Below are positions 1-15,305 of a DNA stretch of 64,000 bases, one piece after another. This stretch comes from Leptospira tipperaryensis (lineage in GTDB: Bacteria > Spirochaetota > Leptospiria > Leptospirales > Leptospiraceae), in the NCBI RefSeq assembly GCF_001729245.1, contig NZ_CP015217.1:1862001-1926000 (forward strand), read 5' to 3'. Each line of letters starts with the position of its first letter. Within the stretch, counting starts at the first letter, position 1. The notes under the pieces were generated by a model. The model saw only the letters and a program-made list of their open reading frames with translations, was not told where the DNA came from and ran no database searches. Position numbers and translations under genes: made by a program.

Positions 1-1238
<1,238 letters not shown>

Positions 1239-1249
<11 letters not shown>

Positions 1250-2009
1250 AAAGAGATTCTTCTTCCAATCTGGAAAGTAAAAAAGCGACCGCGGTTTCCG
1301 TTCTTAAAACTCGGCCAGAAACGTTGACGCTTTCAAATCGGTTTTCCTTCCAAAAATCGATTTCTTTTTTTACAAAACCGCTTTCCGGTCCTATCGCAAC
1401 TAGAATTCTATTTTCTGAATATTCTAAATTCTTGTTTTTCCATTCTTCGGAAATTTGAGTGATCGATTTACCTTTTCTATCCAGTAAAAACCGGAAGTTG
1501 AAGTTTTGATTCTTTAACGTTTCCAAAAGAATCGTTTTCGGGTCGTTCTGAAAATCCAATTCCACTTTCGGAAGAAATATATTTTTACCCTGTTCCATTC
1601 CTTCCAATAGTTCCTTTTCGATTTCATCCGGTTTCCAGACGGGGGAGGTGAGATAGTCTTTTCGAGAATTTTTTGTAAGAAAGAATCGGATTCCACCGAC
1701 GCCCCAGGTTCCCGCGAGTTCGAGAATTTTTCGGACGGTAGGAGGGCGGTTGATCGCGAGTAAGATATGAACTTCCGGAAAACGCGGTTTTGGTCTGAGG
1801 ATCGGTTTGAAAGTCCCTACGATTTCCTTCGGGCCTAACTCTTCGATCAACCATTGTCCGAGACTTTGGTCTACGATTCCCGCCTTGAGACGGTCTCCGA
1901 CTCCTTTATGAAGAATTTCTAATATATGTTTGATCTTGATCGGATCGATGATCCGAAAACGGTTTGAGTTTCCGATTCTCCATTCTTCTTTGCAAATGAG
2001 TAGATTCAA
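1239..2009 (-). CDS. rsmE: 16S rRNA (uracil-1498-N3)-methyltransferase RsmE
   Basis: SPOUT-class methyltransferase that methylates U1498 of 16S rRNA using S-adenosylmethionine. The C-terminal half carries the family signature: GPESGF, then a strand, then GRVLRTETA, which forms the trefoil-knot cofactor pocket. The N-terminal part (KAGIVDQSLGQW and following) fits the PUA-like RNA-binding domain. The frame stays open to 2192, but that stretch overlaps the upstream zinc-ribbon gene in another frame and looks non-coding. I therefore place the start at the TTG at 2009 (LNLLICKEEW), which gives 256 residues, close to the usual 230-250. It is the last gene of the fcpB, zinc-ribbon, rsmE run. The function is secure; the exact start is less so because no strong ribosome-binding site is visible. 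Confidence 0.88.
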
Positions 2010-2025
2010 TTTTGCAAAACAGAAA

Positions 2026-2505
2026 TTAGATCTGAAACTTAGGGTTTGGTTCCGATTCCGCAGGAGGATTGGGAACTGAAGGTTCCGTTGGAACGGTTTC
2101 TTTCGGTTCCTGAGAAGAATTTGGAAAAGGATTGGAGTTTGGAATGTCGTTAAAAGGAGAAAAAAAACAAGTTCGAACGATTCCGATTGCAAGAAGAATC
2201 AAAAGTAGATTCCTTGCAAATCGTTTTCCCGGAGTTTGCCCCAAACTTCCAAAGTCTTGAAATTTTGTTTTGAATCCCGAGAGGGAATTTTTGAGATTTT
2301 CCCAGAACGTTTCGATTGAAGTCTTTCGATAGGGGCTGTTCGGTTTCGAATCCGTTTCTAAATATCCGGAAGCGTATTGACGAGTAGAATCCGGATCGAA
2401 TAAAAATGATTCATAGCACCGCGGACACCGGACGGTCAGTTTTCCCAAATCAATGGGAATCCTGAGTTCCGTCTGGCATCGGGGACAGGGGAGAATGTAA
2501 CGCAC
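2026..2505 (-). CDS. Zinc-ribbon membrane protein
   Basis: The 159-residue protein opens with CPRCQTEL...VRCPRCYESF, two CPxC knuckles about 20 residues apart. This is a zinc ribbon of the MJ0042/FliJ-like 'prokaryotic zinc finger' kind found at the N-terminus of many bacterial membrane proteins. A Ser/Pro-rich linker follows, then one hydrophobic helix at about residues 98-113 (LLLILLAIGIV) and a Pro/Glu/Asn-rich tail. The topology suggests a cytoplasmic ribbon with an extracytoplasmic tail. It starts three bases after the fcpB stop and ends 16 bases before rsmE, so it is probably cotranscribed. No enzyme signature is present; the role is unknown. Confidence 0.7.
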   Translation of the reverse strand: MRYILPCPRCQTELRIPIDLGKLTVRCPRCYESFLFDPDSTRQYASGYLETDSKPNSPYRKTSIETFWENLKNSLSGFKTKFQDFGSLGQTPGKRFARNLLLILLAIGIVRTCFFSPFNDIPNSNPFPNSSQEPKETVPTEPSVPNPPAESEPNPKFQI

Positions 2506-2508
2506 TTT

Positions 2509-3336
2509 TTAGTAGCGAAGAGATTCCTTCAGAGCGTCTACGTTCTCTTTGTAATTTTCGTTTCCTAACTGATCGTTATAATCGAAAATTTTTGTAAAGA
2601 GTCTATCAAACTGATCCAAGTGTTTGATATAAAATTCTTTTTTGAAAGAGTTACGGATCGGGTTTGTCTTGGTGTTTTCAACGCCGGCGAGAATGTATTT
2701 TCCAACACCTTTCTCTGCAGGAGTTTCAGGACGACCGTATTCAGGATATCCGTCTTTTTGGAAGAAAACTTCCACCTTATCGTTGTGAGCCGGTTGTGTG
2801 TTCGGTCCTCTATCGATAACTTCAGAAATAATCTTATCTTCCAAAACCATATTGTTTCTATAAATTTTTGATTTCAGCCTATTGATATTTCTTGGAGCTT
2901 CCGTTCTTGGTTCGGGGTCGTTGCTGTTTTGGCCTTCGAAGTAGATCTCCATGTATTTCGCAAGGGATCCTTGAACGGTCTTGTTCAAACCTCTTTCTTC
3001 GTCGCGGATGAAATCGTATACTTCCACACGAATACAGTTGTTTGCAGGATCTTCTTGGTTGAGAGCAGGAGTGCACTCATCGTTGTTTGCTTTCCCTTTA
3101 AAAAGAACCGTTCTAAAAGGAAGAACTCGAACTTTCATTTTCATGAGAACCGTATGACGTGTGAGTCTTTGGTTCAGTTCGAATACTTTCTCATCCAGTT
3201 TCCTTTCTGTATCGAGAATGGATGCGCCTAATTGTGCATCCGACTGTGATTTCTGATCTGCGTTGGAATTTTGCTGAGAAAATACCGCAGTTGAAATTGC
3301 TACGAGAACCACTAAAAATAACTTTTGAAGTTTCAT
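2509..3336 (-). CDS. fcpB: Flagellar filament sheath protein, FcpB-like
   Basis: A 275-residue exported protein with a clean signal peptide (KLFLVVLVAISTAVFSQQ, cleavage after about residue 20). The mature part is mostly charged and helical, with LTRHTVLMKMKVRVLPFRTV near residue 60. Size (about 31 kDa), secretion and proximity to fliN and fliM fit FcpB, a Leptospira-only protein on the surface of the periplasmic flagellar filament that is needed for coiling and fast motility. FcpA and FcpB are established Leptospira sheath components; the FcpB name here rests on recalled sequence character and gene neighbourhood, not on an alignment. The start is supported by AAGGGGAA just upstream. A promoter-like pair with an inverted repeat precedes the gene. 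Confidence 0.6.
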   Translation of the reverse strand: MKLQKLFLVVLVAISTAVFSQQNSNADQKSQSDAQLGASILDTERKLDEKVFELNQRLTRHTVLMKMKVRVLPFRTVLFKGKANNDECTPALNQEDPANNCIRVEVYDFIRDEERGLNKTVQGSLAKYMEIYFEGQNSNDPEPRTEAPRNINRLKSKIYRNNMVLEDKIISEVIDRGPNTQPAHNDKVEVFFQKDGYPEYGRPETPAEKGVGKYILAGVENTKTNPIRNSFKKEFYIKHLDQFDRLFTKIFDYNDQLGNENYKENVDALKESLRY

Positions 3337-3375
3337 TTCCCCTTGTCCTTAGTGAAGCGGATATTTGAATTCTGC

Positions 3376-3431
<56 letters not shown>

Positions 3432-3472
3432 GGATTGAATGAATGCACCACTTTTTATTGAAAAATCAGCGA

Positions 3473-4771
3473 TTATTTCGAAGATACGGAGCTAGTTTCC
3501 AGATACAGTTCATACGGTGGTGGGACCGGATTCAATCCTTTTTCAATGAGGTAGGAAGCCCATTTTCTTTCCACAAGGTCGCAGAAGTCTCGGATCGTTC
3601 TTCCGGAATGTCCTTTCAAACCTTCCGATATTTGAATTCTTTCTTTTTCGGTCAGGTGCATCGCATATGTCTCCAGAACCTTTGCCCTTTCGCCCGTGTC
3701 GGGTAACGGAAAGTAGATGGTTCTATCAAAACGGGAGATAAGGGCGTGATCCAGGTCCTGTTTTCGGTTCGTCGCTCCGATGGTAATGGAATTTCTTTGG
3801 CTACTGAATCCGTCGATCTTTCGCAAAAGAACGGAAAGGATCTTACGGGTCGCTTCGAACATTCCTTCTTCTCTGCTTCCGGCCAGGGAATCGATTTCAT
3901 CCAAAAAGATCAAACAAGCCGGAAATAGGGCGGCCGCGTCGAATACGTAAGCCATGTTTTGAGCGCTTTCTCCGTAGTATTTGCTCATAATGGATTCTAC
4001 AGGGACGTAAATCAAGGGAAGCCCCGTCATACAGGAAACTACTCTCGCCATCGTCGTCTTTCCGACTCCAGGATCTCCTTCGAAGAGCACGGCGCGGGGA
4101 CGGATATCGGTCGGAAACTTGCGGGTCAGTTTGGAAACCTCGGAAAGAAGATTCGGATTTTTGAGGGGAAGGATGATGGATTCTAAGATCTGTTGTTTGA
4201 CTCCTTCGTATCCGGCGATATGTTCGAAAGTAAGGGCATTTCCTTTTTTCTCAGCTTCGATCGGATCAAAAACTTCCACTCCCAAGGCGGCCAGCAATTC
4301 TTCCGGTTTGGCAGTTTCGGTGTTATTTCCCGATTTTAAGAATTTAAAAAGCGAAAGGCTCGCGAAGAGTTCCTCTCTTGTGAAATCTCCCTTTTTTGTG
4401 ATTTCGACTCGATTTTTCGTTCTTCCGGAGTAGAATCGAAATCGGATCGTATCGAGTAGATTTTTGGTTTCAAAAAGATTCTCATTGAGGGCCTGAATGC
4501 AGTAATAGCCGGGTTCAAAGGTATGAATTCTGAGATTTTCGATATGGTTTTTTAGAATCTGAAGACAATCCAAAAGGGCCGACTTGGAAATCGAAGGGAC
4601 TTGGAATTCTATCTTGAGATCTTTTTTTTCGGAAGATACGATGGGAAGATCGGCGTTTGAAAATCCGAGCGCGGTCAGTTCCCCGTGAAGAAAACTTTTG
4701 GTTTTTGTAAAATCGACTTCGGAAAGCGTCAGATCTCCGGAAGAAGGCTCGGGTTTAGAAGGGGAACTCAA
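3473..4771 (-). CDS. AAA ATPase (cytosolic, FtsH/CDC48-like module)
   Basis: A 432-residue protein if started at the TTG at 4771, which is preceded by AAGAGG. The frame continues to 4933 but there it overlaps fliN, so the shorter form is preferred. The N-terminal roughly 180 residues match no family I recognise. The C-terminal part is a classical AAA module: Walker A GDPGVGKTT (about 232-240), Walker B IFLDEIDS (about 288-295), sensor-1 region TIGATNR and an arginine-finger region (ISRFDRTI). There is no membrane helix and no HExxH protease motif, so it is not FtsH. It is divergent from fliN with about 95 bp between them. It may remodel proteins, possibly flagellar ones given the neighbours, but that is speculation. 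Confidence 0.8.
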   Translation of the reverse strand: MSSPSKPEPSSGDLTLSEVDFTKTKSFLHGELTALGFSNADLPIVSSEKKDLKIEFQVPSISKSALLDCLQILKNHIENLRIHTFEPGYYCIQALNENLFETKNLLDTIRFRFYSGRTKNRVEITKKGDFTREELFASLSLFKFLKSGNNTETAKPEELLAALGVEVFDPIEAEKKGNALTFEHIAGYEGVKQQILESIILPLKNPNLLSEVSKLTRKFPTDIRPRAVLFEGDPGVGKTTMARVVSCMTGLPLIYVPVESIMSKYYGESAQNMAYVFDAAALFPACLIFLDEIDSLAGSREEGMFEATRKILSVLLRKIDGFSSQRNSITIGATNRKQDLDHALISRFDRTIYFPLPDTGERAKVLETYAMHLTEKERIQISEGLKGHSGRTIRDFCDLVERKWASYLIEKGLNPVPPPYELYLETSSVSSK

Positions 4772-4866
4772 TCGAATAATACCTCTTAAGAATCTGAAAA
4801 TACTCTTGTAGGAATCTTGGATTCTGTCGATTTCTTTACTATCGGATTCGGTTAGGAGAAGGAAAA

Positions 4867-5397
4867 ATGGGAGAAGGGTCACTCTCACAGGAAGACATAG
4901 ACGCGCTTTTAACGGGCGGAGGTGGAGATGCACCGGCCGGAGGCGGCGGTGGCAGCGGGTCCGATTTTAATCTAAGTGGAGAATTGGATTCTCTCTTGGG
5001 TGGCGGAGGAAGCGGCGGTGGAGATGCCTTCGGTGGTGGGGGCGGATCGGATTCTCCTTCGTTTGCGGATATTTCCGCGGCGCTTGGACCTTCTGCGACT
5101 CCTACATCGGCGCCGAGACCTTCCAGTCGTCAATCGTCCCCGACACAATCCACAAACTTAAACTTACTCATGGACGTAAATCTCGCGCTCACCGTGGAGC
5201 TGGGAAGAACTAACATGTATATCAAAGACGTGAACGGACTCAACGAAGGCACCGTAGTGGAACTTGATAAGAACGTCGGAGAAGACTTGGACATTCTCGC
5301 GAATGGTCGTTTGGTGGGTCGAGGGAAGCTGGTAGCCATGGACGATTTTTACGGGATTCAGATCACCGAGATCGTGGATCAAAGCAGAAGATTATAA
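4867..5397 (+). CDS. fliN: Flagellar motor switch protein FliN
   Basis: Component of the cytoplasmic C-ring that binds FliM and takes part in torque switching and export. The last 80 residues (MDVNLALTVELGRT...VVELDKNVGEDLDILANGRLVGRGKL) are the SpoA/FliN core. The first 15 residues carry LSQEDIDALL, the motif normally at the N-terminus of FliM (and FliY) that binds phosphorylated CheY. A Gly/Ser-rich linker of about 70 residues joins the two parts. At 176 residues it is longer than enterobacterial FliN (about 137) but lacks the CheC-like domain of FliY. The ribosome-binding site TAGGAGAAGG is well placed, and a strong terminator follows. It sits apart from fliM (12540). Confidence 0.93.
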   Translation: MGEGSLSQEDIDALLTGGGGDAPAGGGGGSGSDFNLSGELDSLLGGGGSGGGDAFGGGGGSDSPSFADISAALGPSATPTSAPRPSSRQSSPTQSTNLNLLMDVNLALTVELGRTNMYIKDVNGLNEGTVVELDKNVGEDLDILANGRLVGRGKLVAMDDFYGIQITEIVDQSRRL

Positions 5398-5437
5398 TTT
5401 TATAAAAATTGTATATTCAGAATTTCTGTTGAAATAA

Positions 5438-5467
5438 AAAACCCGGCTTTATCCGCGCCGGGTTTTT
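5438..5467. terminator. Intrinsic terminator after fliN
   Basis: AAACCCGGC, a short loop, GCCGGGTTTTTT: a GC-rich stem with a T-run on the + strand and an A-run on the other side, 40 bases after the fliN stop. It can serve fliN, and in the reverse sense would lie beyond the SPFH operon's end at 5639. Confidence 0.9.
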
Positions 5468-5638
5468 TATTTTTAGTCTGTGATCCGTTCGAAAACGATG
5501 ATTTTCCAACGAATCGTGGACTTTCGATTGTTTCTACAAAACAAGTCTTTTGGAAAAAGACTTGTAGGAGACTTTAAGTCCGGAATCGAGTAGGATTTTG
5601 GGCAGGCCTACTTTTTTCGCGGAAAGGATAAGGAATTC

Positions 5639-6580
<942 letters not shown>

Positions 6581-6581
6581 C

Positions 6582-7523
6582 TTATTTCTCCTCCTTTCCC
6601 GTTTTGATTTCGGGAAGTTTGCCGGTCACTTTGGAAAGTCCTTCGAAAACTCCGGCGATGTTTGCGAGTTCTAAAGGAAGAATTGTCGTTTTTGATTCGC
6701 TCAAGATCGTTCCAAGTCCTGTCAGATAATCTTCGGTGATTTGGAGGTTCACGGCTTCGGAACCGCCTTCTCTGGAAATGGATTCTGCGATCATCTGGAT
6801 TCCTTTTGCTTTCGCAGCGGCGATGACTTCGATCTCCAAGGCCTTTCCGTCGGCTTCGTTGATCTTTTTCATCTTTTCCCCTTCGGAGACGTTGATCGCT
6901 TCCTCTCTTTCTCCCACCGAACGGTTGATCCGAGAAAGTTTTTCTCCTTCCGAAATCGTGATCTCCGCGCGTTTTACACGTTCGGCCTTTACCTGTTCTT
7001 CCATTTCATGAAGAATTTCTTTCGGAGGAGAAATGTTTTTGATTTCGTAACGGGTGACTTTGATTCCCCAGGGATCGGTTGCTTCGTCCAAAGCGCGCAC
7101 AACGTGAGAATTGATATCGTCTCTTTCAGCAAACGTCTGGTCCAAGATGAGTTTTCCGATTTCGGAACGCAAAGTAGTTTGTGCGAGTTGTTGAGTCGCG
7201 AGCATAAAGTTTTCGATCGCATACGAAGCCTTATAAGGATCCACAACCTTGAGATAAAGAATTCCGTCCACGGAGATGGAGACGTTGTCCTTTGTGATAC
7301 ACATTTGGGGAGGAATGTCGATCGCGATCTCTTTTAGATTTTGTCTGTATCGTACGACTTCGATGATCGGCCATAAAAAGTGAAAGCCTGCTTCCAGAGC
7401 TCCGTTAAATACTCCCACTCTTTCCACGACGAAACAATACTGTTGGGGTACGATGATAAACGTCTTTCGAATCAGATATATCAACCCAATGAAGAGTAAC
7501 GTGACTATAAATCCTGCGGACAT
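6582..7523 (-). CDS. SPFH/Band 7 (stomatin-like) membrane protein, first copy
   Basis: Paralogue of the adjacent downstream gene, also 313 residues. It has an N-terminal membrane helix (GFIVTLLFIGLIYLI), a Band 7 domain with FVVERVGVFNGALEAGFH, the conserved QLAQTTLRSEIG segment, and a C-terminal coiled coil with three SEGE repeats. Shared blocks include YEI-x-NI-x-PPKEIL and IDxKGxLYLKVVDPYKASY-type strands. AAAGGAGAAT precedes the ATG. Together with nfeD (31 bases upstream) and the second copy it forms a three-gene operon for a membrane-microdomain scaffold. Specific cargo is unknown. Confidence 0.9.
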   Translation of the reverse strand: MSAGFIVTLLFIGLIYLIRKTFIIVPQQYCFVVERVGVFNGALEAGFHFLWPIIEVVRYRQNLKEIAIDIPPQMCITKDNVSISVDGILYLKVVDPYKASYAIENFMLATQQLAQTTLRSEIGKLILDQTFAERDDINSHVVRALDEATDPWGIKVTRYEIKNISPPKEILHEMEEQVKAERVKRAEITISEGEKLSRINRSVGEREEAINVSEGEKMKKINEADGKALEIEVIAAAKAKGIQMIAESISREGGSEAVNLQITEDYLTGLGTILSESKTTILPLELANIAGVFEGLSKVTGKLPEIKTGKEEK

Positions 7524-7554
7524 AAATTCTCCTTTTAGTCTTTTGATTTCAAAT

Positions 7555-8026
<472 letters not shown>

Positions 8027-8068
8027 GCATTCTCCCGAGTGGAGCAGATTCGTAAATTTTTTTCAGAG

Positions 8069-8103
<35 letters not shown>

Positions 8104-8131
8104 GGGATCGAAATGATCCAAGGCAAGCCAC

Positions 8132-8572
8132 ATGAAAAAGAAAATTCTTCTCGTTTTGTTAACCGCACTTGTTTTGCTCCAATTCCTCCCTTTGACGGCG
8201 CCGAGCGGAACCAATCAAAATGAAATCCAAGGAAAGGACGAAGTCAAAAAGATATTGAAGAGGTCTTGTTACGATTGTCATTCCGATCTAACCGTCTGGC
8301 CCTGGTATACTAAAGTTTTTCCGGTCAACGCATATCTCTATCATCACGTGGAAGAAGGAAAAGCGGAATTGAATTTTTCGGAATGGGAAACCCTGAGTAA
8401 AAAGGACAAGGCTAAAAAAGGGGATGAAATTTTAGAAACCCTGGAAGAAGGAGAAATGCCTTTGAGCGATTACGTTCTTCTTCATCCAAATGCAAAAATT
8501 TCCAAGGAAGAATTGGAAGTCCTGAAAAACTGGATCCAGGATTTGGAAGAAGACTTTCAGAAAGAACCGTAA
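8132..8572 (+). CDS. Haem-binding-domain protein (CxxCH), exported
   Basis: The 146-residue protein has an N-terminal hydrophobic segment (ILLVLLTALVLLQFLPL) acting as signal peptide or anchor. It then has a single c-type haem motif CYDCH at residues 46-50, followed by DLTVWPWYTKVFPVNAYL. This arrangement, including the Trp-Pro-Trp-Tyr segment and the later HxxxGxxxLNFSEW block, matches the small 'haem-binding domain' family (PF14376 type) of periplasmic proteins. The haem would be covalently attached outside the cytoplasm. It sits 22 bases upstream of argH but has no obvious link to arginine synthesis. Its electron-transfer or sensing role is unknown. Confidence 0.8.
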   Translation: MKKKILLVLLTALVLLQFLPLTAPSGTNQNEIQGKDEVKKILKRSCYDCHSDLTVWPWYTKVFPVNAYLYHHVEEGKAELNFSEWETLSKKDKAKKGDEILETLEEGEMPLSDYVLLHPNAKISKEELEVLKNWIQDLEEDFQKEP

Positions 8573-8594
8573 AAATTAATCTGACGAAGTTCTT

Positions 8595-9994
<1,400 letters not shown>

Positions 9995-10007
<13 letters not shown>

Positions 10008-10879
10008 GAAAAATTTCCTGGATCTTAGTCCTACTTTGTTTTTTTGCCTGCAATCGAAATCCGTTTGCGGAATCCAGATATCAACCGGCCCAGTATTCGC
10101 CGTCTTCCGTAGTCGTTCCAAGACCGGATAACGCAGTCATTCCTTTGCCGGACAAGCCGGCGATTTACGCAGTCTTTCTTACCAACCAGGGAAATATCGC
10201 CGTTGAACTTTTTGATAAGGACGCTCCAAAAACGGTTCAGAATTTTATCGATCTTGCACAAGGCGAAAAAGAATTCACAACTCGATTCGGACAAAAGGTA
10301 AAAAAACCTTTTTACGACGGACTTACGTTTCACCGAGTGATCAAAGACTTTATGATTCAAGGTGGATGTCCAAGAGGAGACGGAACCGGCGGACCGGGTT
10401 ACGAGTTCGACGATGAGATCAACGGAAAGTCCCTTGGCTTGGATAAGTTAAAAGCCGGAGAAGCTCCTTACTATCAATATCAATTGCAAAGAGCGGTCGC
10501 GAACGAACTTCAAATCAAAAGCAGAGAAGAAGCGGAGTCCAAAAGAGAACTGATCGAAAAGGCGTTTGAAGAAGCCAAAAAATTATCAGTCCTCGAAATT
10601 CTTTTTAGAACCGGATACAAATATAACGAAACTCTAAACTCTCACAGAGCAATCAAAGGTTCTTTGGCGATGGCAAATGCGGGACCGAATACGAACGGTT
10701 CTCAATTTTTTATCAACCAAGTGGATACTCCTCACCTGGACGGACTTCATACAGTCTTTGGACAGATGGTTTCCGGAAGCGACGTAGTGGATAAAATCGT
10801 AAGCGCAGGGAATTCAAAAACCACGATCAAAAAAGTTCTGATCGTAGACAAGAGAGCGGCGGCAACTCCAGCACAATGA
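9995..10879 (+). CDS. Lipoprotein cyclophilin-type peptidyl-prolyl isomerase
   Basis: Catalyses cis-trans isomerisation of Xaa-Pro bonds outside the cytoplasm. The first 19 residues form a lipoprotein signal with the lipid-anchored Cys at about 19 (LLCFFAC). The cyclophilin core is clear: FHRVIKDFMIQGGCPRGDGTGGPGY and MANAGPNTNGSQFFI. Between them about 75 residues of charged, helix-prone sequence (roughly 140-212) replace the short loop seen in typical bacterial cyclophilins. It could start at the second ATG (10004). It overlaps argH at the 5' end and the next gene by four bases (ATGA). Substrates are probably envelope proteins. Confidence 0.9.
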
Positions 10880-11505
10880 CTACCGAATCGGACAAAACCA
10901 AGGCGGGAAGTTTTCTCGCGGTTGTAAAGGAGTTGGGGGCTTACACCTCGGGCTCCAGCACCAATCGTATTCTTGAAAAACTTTCCGCCTTTTCTGTGCA
11001 AGAGTCCGAATGCAGAGTTGCGATTATGGAAACCAACGACGGAAAAAATCTTCCGGATCATTTGGTGGGAATCCTAAGACTATTTCGAGTTGTTCATTTC
11101 AAACGGCAGGAAGTAAACTCGTATTACGAGACCGCGATGTCTAAATACGGGGTTATCAATTCCCTAACCGCAAAAAGAAGACCGACCGACGACGAAGCGA
11201 GGATCAAACAGGTTCTTACCGATTATATTCTAAAAATTGAATCCTACTTTGAAAAAAACGATATTTCCGACGAAGCTCTCATAAAAGAAATCAGTCGATT
11301 CTTAACCGAACTCGATTCGTTTAATTTGTTAAACGAAGACAACCTTGGTTCCTTGGTCCTTTCGGTGAAGGCGATTTCTCTCTTACAACCTCCGATGGAA
11401 AAGCTGATCGCCTGTTACAAGGACTACGACCAAGTGGAATCCATTTTGAAACGTCTGATTCGAATCTCCGAAATGATCATCGAGGACGCAAAAGCTCCGG
11501 GATAA
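10876..11505 (+). CDS. Conserved hypothetical helical cytoplasmic protein
   Basis: The 209-residue protein starts four bases inside the cyclophilin stop (ATGA), so it is translationally coupled. It has no signal peptide, membrane helix or motif that I recognise. It is predicted mainly alpha-helical, with acidic and basic residues spaced as in helical bundles (for example VLTDYILKIESYF and EISRFLTELDSF). Codon use matches the neighbours, which supports it being real. I do not recognise the family. Its place between a cyclophilin and the fliM transcription unit says nothing specific. Confidence 0.7.
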   Translation: MTTESDKTKAGSFLAVVKELGAYTSGSSTNRILEKLSAFSVQESECRVAIMETNDGKNLPDHLVGILRLFRVVHFKRQEVNSYYETAMSKYGVINSLTAKRRPTDDEARIKQVLTDYILKIESYFEKNDISDEALIKEISRFLTELDSFNLLNEDNLGSLVLSVKAISLLQPPMEKLIACYKDYDQVESILKRLIRISEMIIEDAKAPG

Positions 11506-11562
11506 TCTAAAAAGAGGGATTTTTTCAAAGCTTTTGGGAGAAACTGCCGAAAATAAACCAGA

Positions 11563-13565
<2,003 letters not shown>

Positions 13566-13580
13566 TTCTTAATTAAACAA

Positions 13581-13606
13581 AAAAGGCGGCTAAAGGGCCG
13601 CCTTTT
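13581..13606. terminator. Bidirectional intrinsic terminator between fliM and the ferredoxin gene
   Basis: AAAAGGCGGC, a 6-base loop, GCCGCCTTTT: a perfect 10-bp inverted repeat with A/T tracts on both flanks, lying between two convergent genes. It should stop transcription from both sides. Confidence 0.9.
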
Positions 13607-13633
13607 ACATTTCTTTCGAAAAGAAGTTTTGAA

Positions 13634-13861
<228 letters not shown>

Positions 13862-14097
13862 CGATTCTCCTGAGTTGGTCTCCCGGTCGCTTAAAAAACA
13901 GGTTCCAAGATCAATTTTCTAATCACTACTTAGACGGCAAGTCCTTTTCTTTGGTTCTTTTCGGTCGAAAACACCTTGGGGGAAGAATTCTTGATAAATC
14001 GCAATCCACAAAGAAATTCAAAAAAGGGAAAACTCTGGACTAGAAATAAATTTCGTGCTACTTTGCCGGGAAAGAATTTATAAATGGGAGAACCAGA

Positions 14098-15027
14098 ATG
14101 ATTCAAAAGGGTTTATACCTGGCTTTGATCGTCTTATTCGCAATCGACTGTGGCAAATCCAAAAAAGAGGACCTTCAGGGCGGTGTTTTTACTTTTATCA
14201 AAGGAACCGTAAAACTTTCCGACAAAAGCGGAAAGGAAAAGAAAGTAGGGGTTTCCGAGTTCATCCTTCCGGAAGACAAAATCGAGACCGGAAAGGCTTC
14301 TTACGCTGACGTGCAGTTGATGGACGGAGTGATCATCCGCGTAAAGGAAAACACGATTCTTACCCTAAACAAGATTTTCGTTGATACTAAGAATTCCGAA
14401 ATCTATGCCGATTTGAGTTTGAATAAAGGAAAAATTTTTTCCAAGGTTGGAACCAAACTCAACAAGTCTTCCGGTTTCAAGGTTAGCACTCCTACCGTAA
14501 CCGCCGCCGTTCGTGGAACCGATTTCCAAGTCGAAGTGGAAGGAAACAAATCCGAAACTCTTGTATCGGAAGGATCCGTGGAAGTCGTAGACAATGACAA
14601 CGCAGATCAAGTAAACACCGCCGACGCGGGAGAGAAAGTAACTTCAGACGGTAAGAATCAGAGCGAAGGTAAGTTGTCCGAGGATGAACTCAAAGAACTA
14701 CAAGAAGACGCGGCTACCGTTCAATCCGTAACCGAAGAACAAAGACAACGTATCGAGGAAATTCTAAAAGACTTTAAAGAGAATAAAGAACGAATCCTAC
14801 AAGGTCTCGAAGAACAAAAACAGAGAAACCAAGAATTGATCAATTCTACAAAAGAAGAGAATAAAAGAATGATCGATGAAGTAAAGGAATCCGGAAAGGC
14901 CGAAAAAGAAGCCATTAAAAATGCCGCAGACGAAGAAAGAAAAAATATCAAGTCGGGCATCGATAAGGACAAAGAAGCCATAGAGAATTCCAGAAAATCT
15001 CTCAAAGACCAAGTCAAACCTCAGTAA
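14098..15027 (+). CDS. FecR-domain lipoprotein with long C-terminal coiled coil
   Basis: The signal peptide ends in a relaxed spirochaetal lipobox (LFAIDC, Cys 18). Residues about 28-170 form a FecR-type domain (PF04773-like): GTVKLSDKSGKEKKVGV, LPEDKIETGKASYADVQL, GVIIRVKENTILTLN and VSTPTVTAAVRGTDFQV. The last about 120 residues are almost entirely Glu/Lys/Asn/Gln helix with heptad character (KENKERILQGLEEQKQRN and onward), a long coiled coil. FecR domains in Gram-negative envelopes are used in sensing or scaffolding; no sigma factor or TonB receptor is next to it, so it is not a FecIR pair. GGGAGA lies before the ATG and a terminator follows. Confidence 0.85.
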   Translation: MIQKGLYLALIVLFAIDCGKSKKEDLQGGVFTFIKGTVKLSDKSGKEKKVGVSEFILPEDKIETGKASYADVQLMDGVIIRVKENTILTLNKIFVDTKNSEIYADLSLNKGKIFSKVGTKLNKSSGFKVSTPTVTAAVRGTDFQVEVEGNKSETLVSEGSVEVVDNDNADQVNTADAGEKVTSDGKNQSEGKLSEDELKELQEDAATVQSVTEEQRQRIEEILKDFKENKERILQGLEEQKQRNQELINSTKEENKRMIDEVKESGKAEKEAIKNAADEERKNIKSGIDKDKEAIENSRKSLKDQVKPQ

Positions 15028-15035
15028 GACATTTT

Positions 15036-15076
15036 AAAAATCCCCGAATCGTTTTTTAAACGAGCCGGGGATTTTT
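15036..15076 (+). terminator. Intrinsic terminator after the FecR lipoprotein
   Basis: AAAAATCCCC pairs with GGGGATTTTT, with an inner TCGTTT/AAACGA stem, giving a long hairpin ending in a T-run nine bases after the stop codon. It is symmetrical enough to work in both directions. Confidence 0.9.
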
Positions 15077-15305
15077 CCTTCCTTCTCAAATTTCGTTTTT
15101 TATTTCGAAACAAATTCGAATCTGTGTCTTTCCGGGTCCGCATAGTTTTCCTATAAAACTTTATGCGAATGTCGCGTTATAACCCGTGAAATAAAAAAAT
15201 TCTTCAGATCAACTTCTTATTATTTTCCCCCTAATTTATCATTTCGGGGGAATCATCTCTTCTGTAGATCTATAATGAGACAGATTTTACAATGATAAGG
15301 AAACT

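Noticed and set aside
2010..2192. Extension of rsmE upstream of 2009
   Set aside because: The added residues overlap the zinc-ribbon gene in another frame and are rich in Leu, Phe and Arg; RsmE proteins have no such N-terminus.
4771..4933. Extension of the AAA ATPase to 4933
   Set aside because: It would overlap the start of fliN and the sequence there is Leu/Arg-rich antisense-like; a TTG at 4771 with AAGAGG is more likely.
14098..15027. FecI/FecR iron-sensing pair
   Set aside because: The FecR domain is in a lipoprotein with a coiled coil; no ECF sigma or TonB receptor lies nearby, so the FecIR role is not supported.
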